Numbered from the stretch's first letter, positions 45,060 through 58,415 are shown. The stretch is DNA of 64,000 nt from Brachionus manjavacas (GCA_019054805.1 JAHQIY010000005.1:4137501-4201500); one strand, 5' to 3'. The notes: generated by a model not told the origin, from the letters alone. Program-made: numbers and translations.

Positions 45060-48000
45060 ATGGCTGAACATAGGTAAGAAAAAAATTCATTTTCTTGTTT
45101 TTCACTAAGAATTTTTTTTATAAAATCCTATTAATGTCGGTCAGTGCTCCAAGAAAATCAAAAATTACCAAAAAAAATGATCGCTTGTCCAAATTGGGCG
45201 ATAAACCACATTTAAATATTAACTCTGGAGATTTGAATGATGAGAAATTATTAAATGAGCCTTATCAATGTACAGGTCGACTAATAGATGATATACAAAT
45301 CTTATGCAAGCAAAGCCAGTTGACTAATCTTCCTCCAATTATTCACAGACCTAAGCGAGTACCATCACCAGTGGTGTCTGAAAATAAAAATGAGCGAACT
45401 CGTCACAAAAAATTTACTGCCAATTTAGACACATTGTCAATAAATCATTCTGAAAATTTTAATTCAAATTTATCCGTGGACAATAAGCAAAAATCAAACA
45501 GCACTGTTATTGAACAAGATGAAAATAAAGATCCAGGTAATTAAATTAAGGTATCATGGTAAATATTTATAATAATTTCTATTTTTTTTGCTTTCAGAAG
45601 AGCCAATGCCAAAAACTTTTATTTTGGTTAAAGATCGTTTTGAATACTTCAAACCCAAAATTCATATTGAGTCGGAAAATCCAGACAAAAGTGAAACTGT
45701 AACCGAATTTTATATCAAAGGATGGAAAATAGAGCCTATTGTCATGAAAATTTTAAACCAAGCACTTCCAAGCGCAGAAAAATTAAGTTACATTAAGTAA
45801 TTTAATTTAATCAATATTTGATAGAAAATTTAGTTTTTTTTTCAAGTTTTTGGTATTGTGGCTTAACTGGAGAAACTTTTGATAGTCTTACGGAAATATT
45901 ACCGAATTGTAAAAATTTGAAGTGAGTTAATTGATGATTTATATTTAAAAAAAGTTCCTAATAATTTACTTTTATCCTTAATAAGTAAAAATTTAATTTA
46001 AGTTTAGTAAAATATTTTAAAGTTTAGTTTTGAATCGTTAATTTAAGGTTCAAGCAAAAAGGCTTGCCAAAAAAATACTAAAAATCCGGCAATGTAGGTT
46101 TAAAGTACAGTTCAAAAATGCTAAAATCAGACTTTTATAAAAATCAGGAAAAAAAAAATCTAAACATGTCAAAGTATGACTTGGACTTGAAAATATATTT
46201 TTTAAAAATAACAAGTCTTGACTTGTCTTAAAAATTAAAAAAAAAACAAGTCAAGATTTTTAAAGTGCAAGGTAGCATGAATACAAATTCTTTTAGAAAA
46301 TAATATTTTAAGTAAAAAAGAGATTTTTTTTATATTTCAGCTTTCATTTGAAAAAAAAATTAATCCAACCTGTAAGCCGCCTCATGGTTCCCCAGGACCC
46401 CCAATCATAGGAGTCAATTTCGATATTTTGGATGATGAAACTTCCAAAAGATAATTTTAAACTTTTCTGGGTAATCTAGGATGCTCGATAAGAATATCTG
46501 CAAAATTTCAAGCGTTTGTGTTAACGAGATATCGCTAAAAAACATTTTTTTTGTATCTTAAGTTTAAAGCGTTATAACTCATGAACCGAATAATCAGATG
46601 GTTCGATAAATACATCATTTTGTAGATAATTAAATTTAGAAAAAATTGTTGACGACACTTTTTTAATATTGAGTTTATTTTTTTCATTAAGATTCAGTTG
46701 AAAAAAAAGAATTTCTTAATAATGATTTATTTCAAAAGAAAACACTAAAAAGTCAAAGTCCTGTCTTGTTTTTTTAAAATTTTTGAAACAAGCCAAAGTC
46801 CTGACTTGCCCTTGACTTGTGACTTGTGACTTTTATACAACTCTGGCTAAAATTGAGACGATTTTTAATTCAGCAAAAAGAATCAGCCGATAAAAAGTTT
46901 GAATCACCTTTGTAAATTTCTTGTAAAAAAAAACTCTACAATTTTACACACTACTCAAACAATAGATAACCATTTTTTGAAAAACCAATTGTAGAAAAAA
47001 AATTTAGGTGATATAAACTTTTATAAACTGGTATATTTTTCAAAACAATTTATATTCATTTTTAATTTTAGATAAGATCCCGCAAGTTTTATTTTAAATT
47101 AACATTATTGTATTTGAGAACCGAAAATTATTTCAGTATTACCTTCGCTCGGTGCACTTAAAGTTTAATTCTTCTTTTTAAGCTCTTGATTTTAGATGCG
47201 GCCCTTAAAAATGAATTATGAAGATAAAAGTGACTTTTGGTTTTGAGATATTAATGCTAGGCTAAAAGACAACTGTTATGAAAACTTCTTTTAAGAATTT
47301 AAAAATATTACATGCTGAATGCAAAGTATAATTAAATGACGCCTGGAATCTAATGAAGTCTTCCGTTTCAAGTGCACTTTGCGAGGGTTTACGGTTAATT
47401 TTTTTTATTTTTTCATTCTCAACAGAAGTTACTATTTTCTTTTAATTTTAATAATTTAAAAGAAAAACCATGAAAAAATGGATAATTTCACTTTACAATT
47501 TTGAAACTTTCTATTCAAAATAAAACTTTTCTTAGAAAAAATGAAAAAATAACAACTTTATTTCCCTTTGTATGCATCAAATTTCAGTATTTGATTTTAA
47601 TATCTAAGTTAAGATTAGAATTAAAGTTTAAGAAAATTATTTTAATTAAAACAAGCAAAATATTTAGTTATTCAAATATTTTTATTATTTATTAATTAAT
47701 TCACTAACAAATCAATTTAAATAAAAAAGTGTTTTTTTATTCTAGAAATGTTTCTCTGGATGGTAACAAACTGATGGAGGAAAATTTCCATATGCTCATC
47801 AAAGAAAACTCTCTGTAAGTTTTTATTTTTTTAAATAAGTCAAATAATTATTGTCTCATTATAATCCAATATTTTAGGATATTTTTATATTAAAAAACGT
47901 AAGAGTTTAAAACATTTATCGCACCTTAAATTAAACCAGAACAGTATCAGTTAGAGTGATGCAATACTAATTAACTTGATTCAATTAATTTAGTTTAAAA

Positions 48001-49595
48001 TATAATTTTCTTTAGTGTCCAACATTTATCTTTACGGAATTGTCAAATATCAGATATAGGAGCGGAAAAACTTGGAAATGAACTTGGAAACATTCGGACT
48101 CAAAATACAAAATTACTAAGCCTTAACTTAAGTGGAAATTTTATTACTGATAATGGAGCTATCGAGATAGCAAGAGTGAATAATCTTCATTTAAAAAATT
48201 TGAAATAAGTGCTATTTATTTCCATTTTAGGGTCTGAGAACTAATAGAACTTTATTGGTACTTAATTTATCTGGAAACCAGATTGCTGATCTAGGAGCTT
48301 GTCAATTAGCAGAAGTAATTTTAGTGTTTAATATTCAAATAAAGCTGATAATATTTGTTCAGACTCTGTCAAGGTTTAAAATGAACCATGATGAAATAGT
48401 TCGGCGAAGAACAATGAGGAGAGAGCGTCTTCTAAGAGATGTAAAACTTATTTTAATTTTAAAATCAAAATAATTTTATTATAATTAAGCTGTCACCCCA
48501 ATCGCGAAAAACTGTCAATTTGAACGAGAGGCCTTCGAGCATGGCTCATAAATCTCCTAAAGATACCAATCGTGCTAAAAAAGAAACATCAAATTTGCAT
48601 CGAGATAGATCAAAAAGCAAAGTATTGTTTGAAATTTTATTTTTTTCTAATTTTATTTATTTAAATTTAGGATATTCAATCGGGAATTTTGGAAAAGCAA
48701 GGAAATACAAAACAGAAAGGCACTTCACATAAGGAATCAGTTTCAGGAGGTGGAGCACAAAAAAAAGAGAAGTCCAAAGAAGTTACCATAAGCAGTAAAA
48801 AAACAAAGGAAAAAAAAATTAATATACTTTTTTCAAATATTAAGAAGATGCTCAAATGACAGAAAAGTCTTCTAATAAACTTTTAAAATCGAGAGTATCC
48901 AAGTTAAAGCATAAAGACTCGGAGGTTGAATCTGTAGGTTTCAGTCATAAATTTATTTTTTAAGTGATGAATTTTTCACTCATAGTTACTATTCAAGGAT
49001 GGCTTGCTAAGGTCTATTAGTAAACTATCAAATGTGCAATCGGTAAGATACCTAAAAAATAAAAAAATGGAAAATTAAGAATTAAATTTTAGAACATTGC
49101 AAATGAAAGTGATCCTCTGATGGATGAAACTGAAGGAGTTGATGGTGAATTGTTATTGATTGGAAACCGAACTTTGCTTTCACTAAATCTTTCAAGTATT
49201 GAGAAAATAAAAAAATAATGTAAAATGATTAAAATTTGACTTCAAGGAAATAAAATAACTTTAATAGGGATGAAAGAGTTTTTATCTTGTGTTCAGCTTC
49301 AAATTTCGATGGCTCTTTTTAATAGAAATGCTTCGTGTACGGGACTTCTAAAGTTAAATTTAGCTGTGAGTGAAAGTTGAACGAAAAATAAATTACGAAT
49401 TTTGTAATTATTAATTAATAGAAAAACGACTTTTCAATGACTGATGAAAATTACATAAAATTAATGGATCTAATGAAAACTCGTGATCCAATTGCAAATA
49501 AAACATCTGAGAGTTTAGCAGATAGAGATACAAATTCGGTCATTAGCAAAGACGGAAAGGATACTGTGAGAACAAAATCGAGTAGAAAAATCTAA
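45060..49595 (+). CDS. LRRC71: LRRC71 homologue, leucine-rich repeat protein (621 aa)
   Basis: Fifteen exons: 45060-45073, 45145-45536, 45598-45796, 45847-45921, 47746-47814, 48016-48175, 48231-48314, 48363-48440, 48490-48621, 48671-48794, 48848-48933, 48986-49042, 49093-49195, 49247-49365 and 49422-49595. Phase closes at all junctions. The layout follows vertebrate LRRC71: disordered basic N-terminus, FYIKGWKIEPIVMKILNQ, LRR units (YINFWYCGLTGETFDSLTE, VSLDGNKLMEENFHMLI, LSLRNCQISDIGAEKLG, LSLNLSGNFITDNGAIEIA, LVLNLSGNQIADLGACQLAE), a charged DEIVRRRTMRRERLL helix, a Lys/Ser-rich linker, then TLLSLNLSRNKITLIGMKEF and LLKLNLAKNDF. LRRs are of the RI-like type and bind proteins. LRRC71 is poorly characterised; expression in ciliated tissues is known for vertebrates. 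Start: 14-nt first exon MAEH.., short but in phase. Confidence 0.85.
46160..46835. repeat. Candidate insertion bordered by AAGTC/GACTT-rich ends
   Basis: The left border has CAAGTCTTGACTTGTC and CAAGTCAAGATT (about 46211-46260). The right border has AGTCAAAGTCCTGTCTTG, CCAAAGTCCTGACTTGCC and TTGACTTGTGACTTGTGACT (about 46750-46830). The middle (about 46370-46680) is less A/T-rich, with GTAAGCCGCCTCATGGTTCC. No ORF. Boundaries approximate. Confidence 0.45.
47141..47388. repeat. Small inverted-repeat (MITE-like) element
   Basis: The left arm ACCTTCGCTCGGTGCACTTAAA (47141 on) pairs with the reverse complement of TTTCAAGTGCACTTTGCGAGGGT (about 47366-47388): ACCCTCGCAAAGTGCACTTGAAA. About 250 bp in all, no ORF. 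No target duplication established. Confidence 0.5.
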
Positions 49596-49904
49596 AAACC
49601 TTTAATTATTAAAATTTAGTTGTTTTATTAAATAAAATTTGTTATTTTTATTTTTTCTTGGATGAATGAATAAGAGAAGAAATTTTTCAGGATGAAAATT
49701 ACCTTTATTTCCCCTAAAATGTCTAAATTTCAAATTATCAAATATATTTAATAATTCAATTGAATGTTTTAATTATTAAAATTGATGTAATTTAAAGTCC
49801 AAATAAAATTTTTGCACAACATATTTTTATTCTCTTTTATTCTCTTAACACCTTTATTTTTTTATCACTTAAAGCTAATTATTTTTGTTTTAGTTTTTCA
49901 AAAA

Positions 49905-50000
49905 AAAGGTCAATGTAAAGCAGCTACCAAAGACGGCTTCCGTAGTAAGTCGTCTCCGCAAGCCTGCTTGCTGTAGCTTATTATTATTCTTATTAATTTA
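49905..50000 (+). repeat. Dispersed repeat, copy B
   Basis: GCAGCTACCAAAGACG...CGTCTCCGCAAGCCTGCTTG...GTAGCTTATTATTATTCTTATT has the same word order as the minus strand of about 10330-10440, including the TTATT tail. Confidence 0.65.
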
Positions 50001-51052
50001 TTTTGTTATAAGAATAAATAAATTGACGAATATTAAATTTAATATTTTATAGACATTTTTGTAGAATTAATTTGTTAAGGCTCAATAAATCATAAAATGT
50101 CTAATAATTAATGAATTTATAAATCTTATAGGATTTATGAATAAATGAAATAATGTCACAGCGACAATTGAAGCAGACCAGACTTGAACAGAAGTCAAAA
50201 AAAGAAATTCCGAAAAAGTATATTACTAGAAAGAGTCATGGCTTGAGCTTTTTTATATTGGTTTAAAGATACAAGTTTCGACTTGATCCCAGAATTAAGT
50301 CCTTGAAAATCTTAAAAAAAATTTTTTTTACAAATGATTTGTAATATAAATTGATCGATAAATCTAAAAAATAAGCTTATGAAAATAAAATTTAATCTGC
50401 ACTTAATCTTTCACTCAATTCATTTTTTTCGTCCTGGAAATTTTCTTGAATTGTTTTTTTTTAACTTAGCATCTATTACTAAATATATCGATTAATATTT
50501 TAAATACATAACCAAGGTTTAAAAATATTTATAGAAACCAAATGAATTAAATTTAATTATTATTTGATTTCAAAATTAAAAAAAAATCTCTAATAGCCTG
50601 TCCTTCTCAGCTCAGACACTCGTCTCAGTCGGTTAACACTAATTTAAATTCGATTGAAATAAAAATTTTAATGCTTTTTGAATATTTATTATTAACTATT
50701 TAGATAATATAAGAGATTGGGAAATAAGAGAAAGTAATAGATTTTTACAAACACTTATTATGAATTATTAATTTTCTCTCAATTGTTTATAAGCCTAAAA
50801 GTCATTTAACACAAAAAAATTATTACTTTTAGCAGTATTTGGCTATAGATTAATATTTTCAGTATTTTATTTTCAAAATATTTAAATTTTTTAAGTTTTA
50901 TGAGTTGATACATTATCCCTTAATCTCTTATTGAACATAAAGGTTCAATAAGAGATTGTTTTATTGACTCAAATAAATTTTTTGTTTTAATCTATTGATA
51001 AATTTTAGACTGTAATGGTTGGAACGGAATGGAATGGTTATGAAACGGTAAT

Positions 51053-51101
51053 GGAATGGAATGAGAATGCTTTTTTTTAAAATGCATCTCCATTTCGTTC
51101 C
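51053..51101. repeat. Imperfect hairpin of GGAATGG-type sequence
   Basis: GGAATGGAATGAGAATGC (51053-51070) pairs imperfectly with GCATCTCCATTTCGTTCC (51084-51101) around a short T/A loop. More GGAATGG words precede it at 51020-51040. Confidence 0.5.
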
Positions 51102-52076
51102 TCTTTTAAGAACTGAACGTTTCACTTTAGCAAGAACCACTGTAAATACCGAATTACTTTATTTTAAATTCAAATACGAATTAACTAAGATGCTTTTTAA
51201 CTATGAACTTTTTTAAATAATCTCACAAACTACACTTCGTTGACAAAAACTAAACACATTTGTGGTAGCTAGTGTAATTTTCAATTAAAAAAATTGGAGA
51301 AGATTGATTGTCGGTAGCGGGTCAGCTTTTTAATTAATTAAAAATGTAAATAAAAAAAAATAATAAATAATAATATGTACGAAGAAAAATTAAGACTCAA
51401 TGGTTTAGCAAATTTTTTGGAAATATATTTGTTTTGTAGAAACAAATGAGGGTCATTAAATGTTCAAAAAAAGGAGCTCATTGTTTTTGAAGAACCCGAT
51501 TTTTTTTTAAATATCTTTATATCATGAAAATTTTAATTCAATAAAAAAATAATTTTTTGTTTTAGCTTAAAAATAATTCTAGATATCTAAAAGCCAAAAC
51601 TTTTAGATCAAATTCTTTTAGTAATGAATAATGAATATTTCTTGACTTAATCGCAACAATTCATGATATTTGATCAGTTTAATTTTAATAGAATATACTA
51701 AAACTAATACTGAGAATTTTTTTTTGATATTTGCAAAAATATTAAGCTAATCAGATTAAAAAAATGATCAAATTTCGTAAACAAACTTTTTCAAGAATTT
51801 TTTTGTTAAACAAAAAATTTATTTATAAATAAAATTCTTATAAACATGAGTATGACGTAAAGTCTTCAATTAAATCATAATATCCCATTATTTAGTTAAG
51901 ATGATACCAAAAATAAATGGTATTTTATATGCTGATATAAAATTTACAAAAAAAGGCAAAAATTTTAGATCAAAAATAAATGCTCCTTAATATTAGATTA
52001 GCTCGGGTGGCTTATTTTAACAAAATAACCTGAGAAAAAAAATAAAAAATAACAAAAACATTTCTAATCTAGAGAT

Positions 52077-55000
52077 TTAAACAAAGCTGGTATATGGCTT
52101 GGAACTGCCTAGATTCTCTGTGTCATTTTGATTCTGACCTTGGTTGTATTGTACAACATATGTTTGTATTCGATCTCTTCCATATAAGCCAATAAACGAT
52201 CCATCCTCATTAAATTTACCATTTTCACCATTTCCATACTCGGCCATACTATCATCTTCATCATGGTACTGCTTCTCGTCAAAATACATATTTGATGGTC
52301 CTGTCACTAAATTTTGATTAGCCATTGCACCATCTCCAGGTCTTCACGAAAAATTAAAAAATTTAGCTCAAAAAGATTCTCTTTTATTTACCCTTTCTCA
52401 TATTCGTCAAAACCTTGACTTTCTGATGCAAGCATTTGATTCTGGAACGGTTCTTTTTCCTGAACTGAATACTTTCCTCCGCGTTCTCTTACCAATATGC
52501 ATACATTGATCAGTATTATTATTAACAATATTACTGAGACCATCATTCCAATGAACCATGGTTCAGTGGCAACATTCTTTGACGTACGAGCTAAAATTTA
52601 AAATTTTAATTTAAAATTTAATATTAAAAGAATCCATTTTTAGTTCAAACCCAGAGTATCATTAGTTGAATTCAAGATTAAGTTGGTAAAATTCAAACTC
52701 ATCTTTTTCAATAGGAATAAATTTTTCGTTCAATCTATCTCTATATCTTTTTCTTGCTTTCTTACAAATAAGCTAACATAATTAACTTTTGAGTTGAAAT
52801 CTTTGGTTTTTTTATTTTTCGTAAAAATTTCAACTTTTTTCTGATTTGTTATTTAGTAATTAATATTCAAACAAATCAGCTAGAAGAGCTCTCAATTATT
52901 CGGCAAACATATCTTAATAATAATATATGGAATAAGCTCTTGGGCTTTGCCATAAATTTAAATAAAATGATCAATTACCTTTTCCGGCTGTTTTCAGAAT
53001 TTCAACATCAGATTCGGTCTCTAGGCTTCTGTGTTCGATGCCAGTAGTGGCCACCAGAACAACACTATAACGAGTTCCGCTTTCCAAGTCGGTCAAAGAC
53101 AAGAAATTGTCTGTGGTTAAGGCGGTTCGAAGCCATGGAGCCGCAACGTCATCAGTTTTTTTGTATTTAACATAGAATAAGCTGGCTGCATTCACTTGGT
53201 TATTGGTAGACCATGTCAAGTTGAAGCCATCTTCGAATGTTGAAACCAATTGGAAGTTGGTCTTGGAAGGCTCTTTAAAATTTTTAGATAAAAAATTATC
53301 TTAATTTTTTGAACTCTAGAAAACATACTTTCGGCAGATGAGGTAATAACTTCGACAAAATTTGGATCTATTGAAACGCCTTTGGCAGTTTTGGCCAGAA
53401 CCGTGAATCTGTATTTTTGATTTGGAAGAAGACCAGTTACAATTCGGGTCAACTCAAACCTGCTTTTAATAACAATTGGTGGTTGAATCAAACCAGGCGG
53501 TTCTGCAATACTTTCATTTAAAAAAATTATCAATAAAGTATTTTCAGTTTTCTTTCCAAAAAAATTTTTAAATTTACTTTGAAATTTCTTGGAATAAAAT
53601 CTCGTATCCGATTATAATTCCATTTGGTTCTTCGGGTTCTTCCCAATCTAATTTTATACCCGATGAGCCATAGGGTATTCCTCGTAAGTTTACCACTGGA
53701 CCTGGAACGCCTTCCATTGTCATAATTGAAATCTTTAGAAATAAATATGAATAAAATTATAGTTGAAAATAAATGATCAATCTTACCGGTGCTGAGAATT
53801 CACCTTGATATCGATCGTTTAAAGCTGCTATCTGTAACCGGACTGTGGAAAATGGTGGCAAGTTATCAATAACTGTTTCACTCAAATTACCATCAACTTT
53901 ATGAGTCTTCATTTCACTTTGACCATTTATGTTTCCACTTACTTTAAAGAATTGAATCTAAAAAAAGTTAAAGTTTAAGAAATCAATGAAAGCATATATT
54001 TAAATAATTTTAATTACCAGAAATCCTGCCAGACGTCCTTTCATGCCATTATTAGGATCATTAGCTTGTTCAGTTGTTATAGGATCCCATTTAAATTTTG
54101 CAGTTCGATGATCAATTGTTTCTTCCATTGCAAAATTTTGAGGAATTATGACCGGCTCTAGAAAAATTATTAAATAAAAAATTAAAATAATAAAAATGAG
54201 TTTTTACTATCTTCTCCGCTAAAACCACGATGTAAAATAGCCATCTCGGTAGCTTCTCCGCTTACACCATCACCAGCTTGCTGATTATAAGCTTTTACAT
54301 AAAATTCATATTCTGTATACGTGGGCGTATCTCTGATAGTCACATAATTTTGATCAGCAGGAACTTTAATCCTTGTCCATTCGTGAATAAGCTGATTAAA
54401 TGCCTCATTCTCTTTCCGTGCTTGTCTATACTCGACCTGATACCAAAATAGTGGAGCATTCCAATCAATTTTGGGCATTAACTAGTATTTATTTTTCAAA
54501 TAGGTTTATTTGGTATTGAAAATTTAAGCTTACATTCCAGGTGATAATCATATTATCTGATTGATTTCCAAACGCTCGTACACCCAAAGGGTGTCGAGCA
54601 GGTCTGCATGGATTAGTGTAACACGAGGTAGCAGCTATTTCGCTTGGATCAGATTCGCCCAACCTATTCACAGCCTTAATTCTAAAAGTGTAGTTGGCCC
54701 AACACGAAAGTGGAAATGTTAAATCGCTTTGAGTACCAGGAATTTTTTCAGTCTCAAAATCTTTTTAAAAAATTTCTAAAAATCTTGTTTTGTGATGATT
54801 TTTAAACTTACGTTCAAATCTTCTCACAAGAGTCAGACGAGTAATCTCGGCATCGGTTGTATTCTCAACAGAAGCACTCACTTCCTTTTGGCCTTTTACT
54901 ATCACATCGAACCATTCAGTGCTAGCAAACGAAGTGTTGTATTGAAGAACATAATGTAAAATTTTTGCATTATTTTCTCCACCAGAAGACCAGTCGATCT

Positions 55001-58000
55001 TGACCTTGGGCTCAATTCCGTTCTTACTTGAACCGCTAGTGCACATAACAGAATCAATTCTAGGCCTATTAGGTCTATCTTGAACCACCAAAGTCGCATC
55101 AGATCGTACCTCATCGACCTCTGTACGGGCCACACAGGTATAGGTACCGCCATCTTCAAATTGAAGATCGGTTATTTTCAATGTATCCTGATCCCAAGAA
55201 TCCTTTATAAAACGGCCTTAAATAAAAAATTATGATAAGACTAACTAGCATTATCCTCTATTTAATATTTGAATAATTTTATTAAAATTAAATTTATAAA
55301 TTATAATAAATTTTTGCTTTAAAAAGATCTGATTTTTTAAGTAAACAAGTTGATTGTCCATATAGAGAATTAAAGATAAATCCAGATTCATTAGAACGAG
55401 ATATTTGGATTTATATTTTAGACTTGATGTATCGAAAAAGTTAAAGCACCACAATTAAAGATACTATAATCTTCAATAGTTTATTTTGTTCACCTGGAAT
55501 TTAATTTCTTAGATCTTTGGTTAGTGTTTGATTTAATCCATTTTTTTAGTTCCTAAAATTACATTAATTTGAAAGAAAACCTAATTCAGCTAGCATTCAC
55601 ATTTTTAGGATAAAAAGTTAATAAATGTTTCTTTTTGATTCATTTTATTAACATTACTCTTCAAAATAGATTTTAGAGCAAAATTTATAATTTTTAACTG
55701 CAATTAAACAAATACGAAAAGTTAATTTTTTATAAGAAAATTTCAAAAAATAGAAATAACAGGCAAAGTGAAATTTGAATCAAATCAGTTGTAAAAGCAA
55801 TTTAACACTCGAATCACCTAAATTTTTTAATTATTGATAAAAAGGATTAATAATTTATTCAAAACTAAATTTCAATTGAGAGAAAATAAAAATTTAGAAA
55901 AATAAAAGTATCTAGAAAAAAATTGATCGTTTATTGAACCCAATTTTACTTATTACAAACTCAATTGTAATTTCAAAATAACTCATTTGACTCGTTTTAG
56001 TGCTTTTAGTAGAAGATGGATGATTTCGAGAAATTAAATAACATCTAACACAATCTTTTATTAATTTTTATAAAAATTGAAAACAGTTGATGCTTCTAGT
56101 GTTAATTTCATTACAGATATTAAAATTTTTTAGAGCTTTCAGCACTTTATTTTTAATTTGAAAAAAAACGATGATCACTTGTAAAATGAATTATTTTGAT
56201 TGAATTTGAAATTTTTTATTTAAATAAGTAATTTTACTTGTCAAAAATAAAGATAGTTTCGGTCAAATTTTTTACAAGGTAGATAAACTTTAAATTATTA
56301 GACTTAAATTCAGACTTGCTGAATTTTAGAAAACCATTTTAAATGCAAACTTATTTTATCATACTTAAGCATTATTTTAATTTAATTCAATTGTGTAATT
56401 AATAGATTAAGCTCTTGATTTTTTATCAAAAATTTTTAAATTATTTTAAATTAATAAAAAAACTATAATCTTTGCTTTTTTAAAATTAGTTTAAGTATAG
56501 AGTATTATTTTTAAATACTCATTAGTTATTTTTATAAAAGTAGCTTTTGAAATACCTGTGTAAGAGATTGGATGTCCATCTTTGAGCCAGTCAATTAAAT
56601 GAGTCAAACCAATGTCAGCCTTGGCAGTGCATCTAAATATAACAAAAGATCCGACTTTCATTTCCTGATTGTTCGGCTTAGTTTGCAGAATAGTTTTTTG
56701 CTTAACACTTAGCATTCCTTTGGCTGAGACGGTTCCATATTTATTAGTTGCAATGCATTCATATATCCCACTATCTGCTACCGTCGAGCTACTTAAAAAC
56801 AAAGTCCCATCAGGTCGGATAGAAAATCTGCCACCAGTGATCAATTGATTATTTCTTCTCCAAAAAATTTGCGGCTTAGGAGCTCCGAATGTAACGCATT
56901 TAATCTCCACAGACTCGCCTTCGACCACTTTTGTCTCATTATCTGGTGGTTCTTGGATCTCTGGCGGCTCTGAGAGAACATTTAGATAGAAATTGGACCA
57001 AGCGTAGCCGTGTTTGTTGGTTACGTTGCACGAAAATACGCAAGTGTCTGTCATTTCGACATTAGTTACGTCCAAAACTTTATTATTTATCGAAATGCGT
57101 GGGTTAGACTGGAGGAATTCGCTTTGAATCGGCTCTCCATTCACGTACCAATCTACTTTGTTAGGTGCCGGTCGTCCGTCTGCATCGCAAACAAAGCTTA
57201 CATCTTCATCTACACCAACATTTTCGTCCTCAGGTCTCTCGATCCAATACGGCTCGGATTCAATCACCACTTGGATCGAAGCTAAAGCCATACCCAATTC
57301 TTTAAATTAATTTAACTTTAATTTTTTTGTTTAGTTTAAATGATATTTAATTTTTTTTAATAAAATTTAATTTTTTTGTTTAGTTTAAATGATATTTAAT
57401 TTTTTTTAATAAAATTTAATTTTTTTTACCATTGCTTCCTCTGCATTCATAGGTCCCAGCATCCGAGAATTTTATTGATTTTATCACTAGTTCCTGGCCT
57501 TCAGAATCGGTGGAGAATCGGCCGTCAGTAGGCAGAGTGCCATCTATTTTTCGCCATATGACCTGTGGTGTGGGCCGACCGCCAAAAATACACTTAAGCC
57601 TCATTTCGTGGCCAAGTAAAAAAACCCTATTTTGCTCTGATGTCCAAAGTTTTACTGGGGCTTTGTTGGTCGGACTCACTTTTTCAACTTCCAAAACAGT
57701 CAACTCACCTTGGTTAAGCAACAACAAACGTCTACTGTATGCATTACACGCATACGGGCGCTTATCTTTTTCATCCTCGTCTTCCACATTAAGAATGTAG
57801 AGTTTGCCATAATAATCTTGAGTAACTCTGGCCGACACAGTGATGGTGCCGAATTGGTCTCTGTCACTGTCACCTACCACAGACCAATAGATGTATGGAT
57901 CCGGAACGCCAGTTGGTGGAGTACAGTCCAAGATGACCCAATCGCCTCGCCTGGCTCGGACTACTTTGGACCGAGATGAATAGGGAAATTGGGACAATTC

Positions 58001-58415
58001 TGCCATTCGAAGACGAGTTGTGAATGACAGAGCTGTACCGTATTGATTTGTTGCATTGCACTGGTACCAGCCTTGATCGGCAGCGGTCGGATTTGTTATA
58101 ATCAGTGTGCCTGCATTGCTTTTCATTGCAACTCTGTTGTTTTGGGAACTCGGGTCGTAAATACGTTTGTCTCTGGTCCATGTGTATTTTGGAGGTGGAT
58201 CGCCCTTGGCCACACAGGGTATTTCTATATTTATACGAGGGTCGAATATGATTTCCTTGTCGGCTTGACGAATTATCGAGGGCGGGGATGGAACTTTGGA
58301 AGAAAGAAAAGGTAAAGTAGCGGTGTAAATTTTACTAAAGTTTCTTACTGGCAAAAATCACAGCAATGGGTACAATCAAATAGGCCAAGTAATGTGACAT
58401 TGTATCAAGATGCAT
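52077..58415 (-). CDS. Nrg: Neuroglian/L1CAM-family cell adhesion molecule (1,328 aa)
   Basis: Thirteen exons: 58415-58349, 58293-57430, 57299-56556, 55216-54812, 54760-54534, 54481-54208, 54157-54018, 53957-53787, 53732-53578, 53510-53329, 53272-52979, 52590-52392 and 52341-52077. All phases close. Signal peptide in exon 1 (LAYLIVPIAVIFA). Six Ig domains (e.g. CVAKGDPPPKYTW..YQCNATNQYG; CDADGRPAPNKVDW..FSCNVTNKHG; CVTFGAPKPQIFW..YECIATNKYG; the last ends YTCVARTEVDE). Five FN3 domains follow, then one TM helix (WFIGMMVSVILLIIILI) and RERGGKYSV, typical of neuroglians. The cytoplasmic tail has DSMAEYGNGENGKF and the ankyrin-binding-type FIGLYG, and ends TSFV, which fits a class I PDZ ligand. 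In the family it is a homophilic adhesion protein of neurons and septate junctions, linked to spectrin by ankyrin. The second Met (58400) could also serve as the start. Confidence 0.95.
55217..56555 (-). other. 1.3-kb intron inside the sixth Ig domain of neuroglian
   Basis: All other introns but one of this gene are about 50-130 nt. The sequence is plain A/T-rich DNA with no strong repeat or coding stretch. Confidence 0.6.
57318..57425. repeat. Tandem duplication of about 52 bp in a neuroglian intron
   Basis: A unit containing TTTGTTTAGTTTAAATGATA and TTTAATAAAATTTAA occurs twice in direct succession (about 57322-57373 and 57374-57425). It accounts for this intron being about twice the usual length. 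Confidence 0.8.

Larger units (their letters stand above)
45922..47745 (+). other. Oversized intron 4 of LRRC71, with repeat insertions
   Basis: A 1.8-kb intron in a gene whose others are mostly about 50-200 nt. It holds an AAGTC-rich region with inner unique DNA (about 46160-46835) and a second small inverted-repeat element (about 47141-47388). No coding exon recognised. Confidence 0.6.
49596..52076. other. Intergenic region between LRRC71 and neuroglian (convergent)
   Basis: It contains dispersed repeat copy B (about 49905-50000) and a GGAATGG-type inverted repeat (51020-51101). The rest is A/T-rich without recognisable coding. Confidence 0.6.

Noticed and set aside
57010-58315. Plus-strand ORFs over neuroglian exons
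   Set aside because: Antisense shadows; the minus strand has the full Ig domain pattern.
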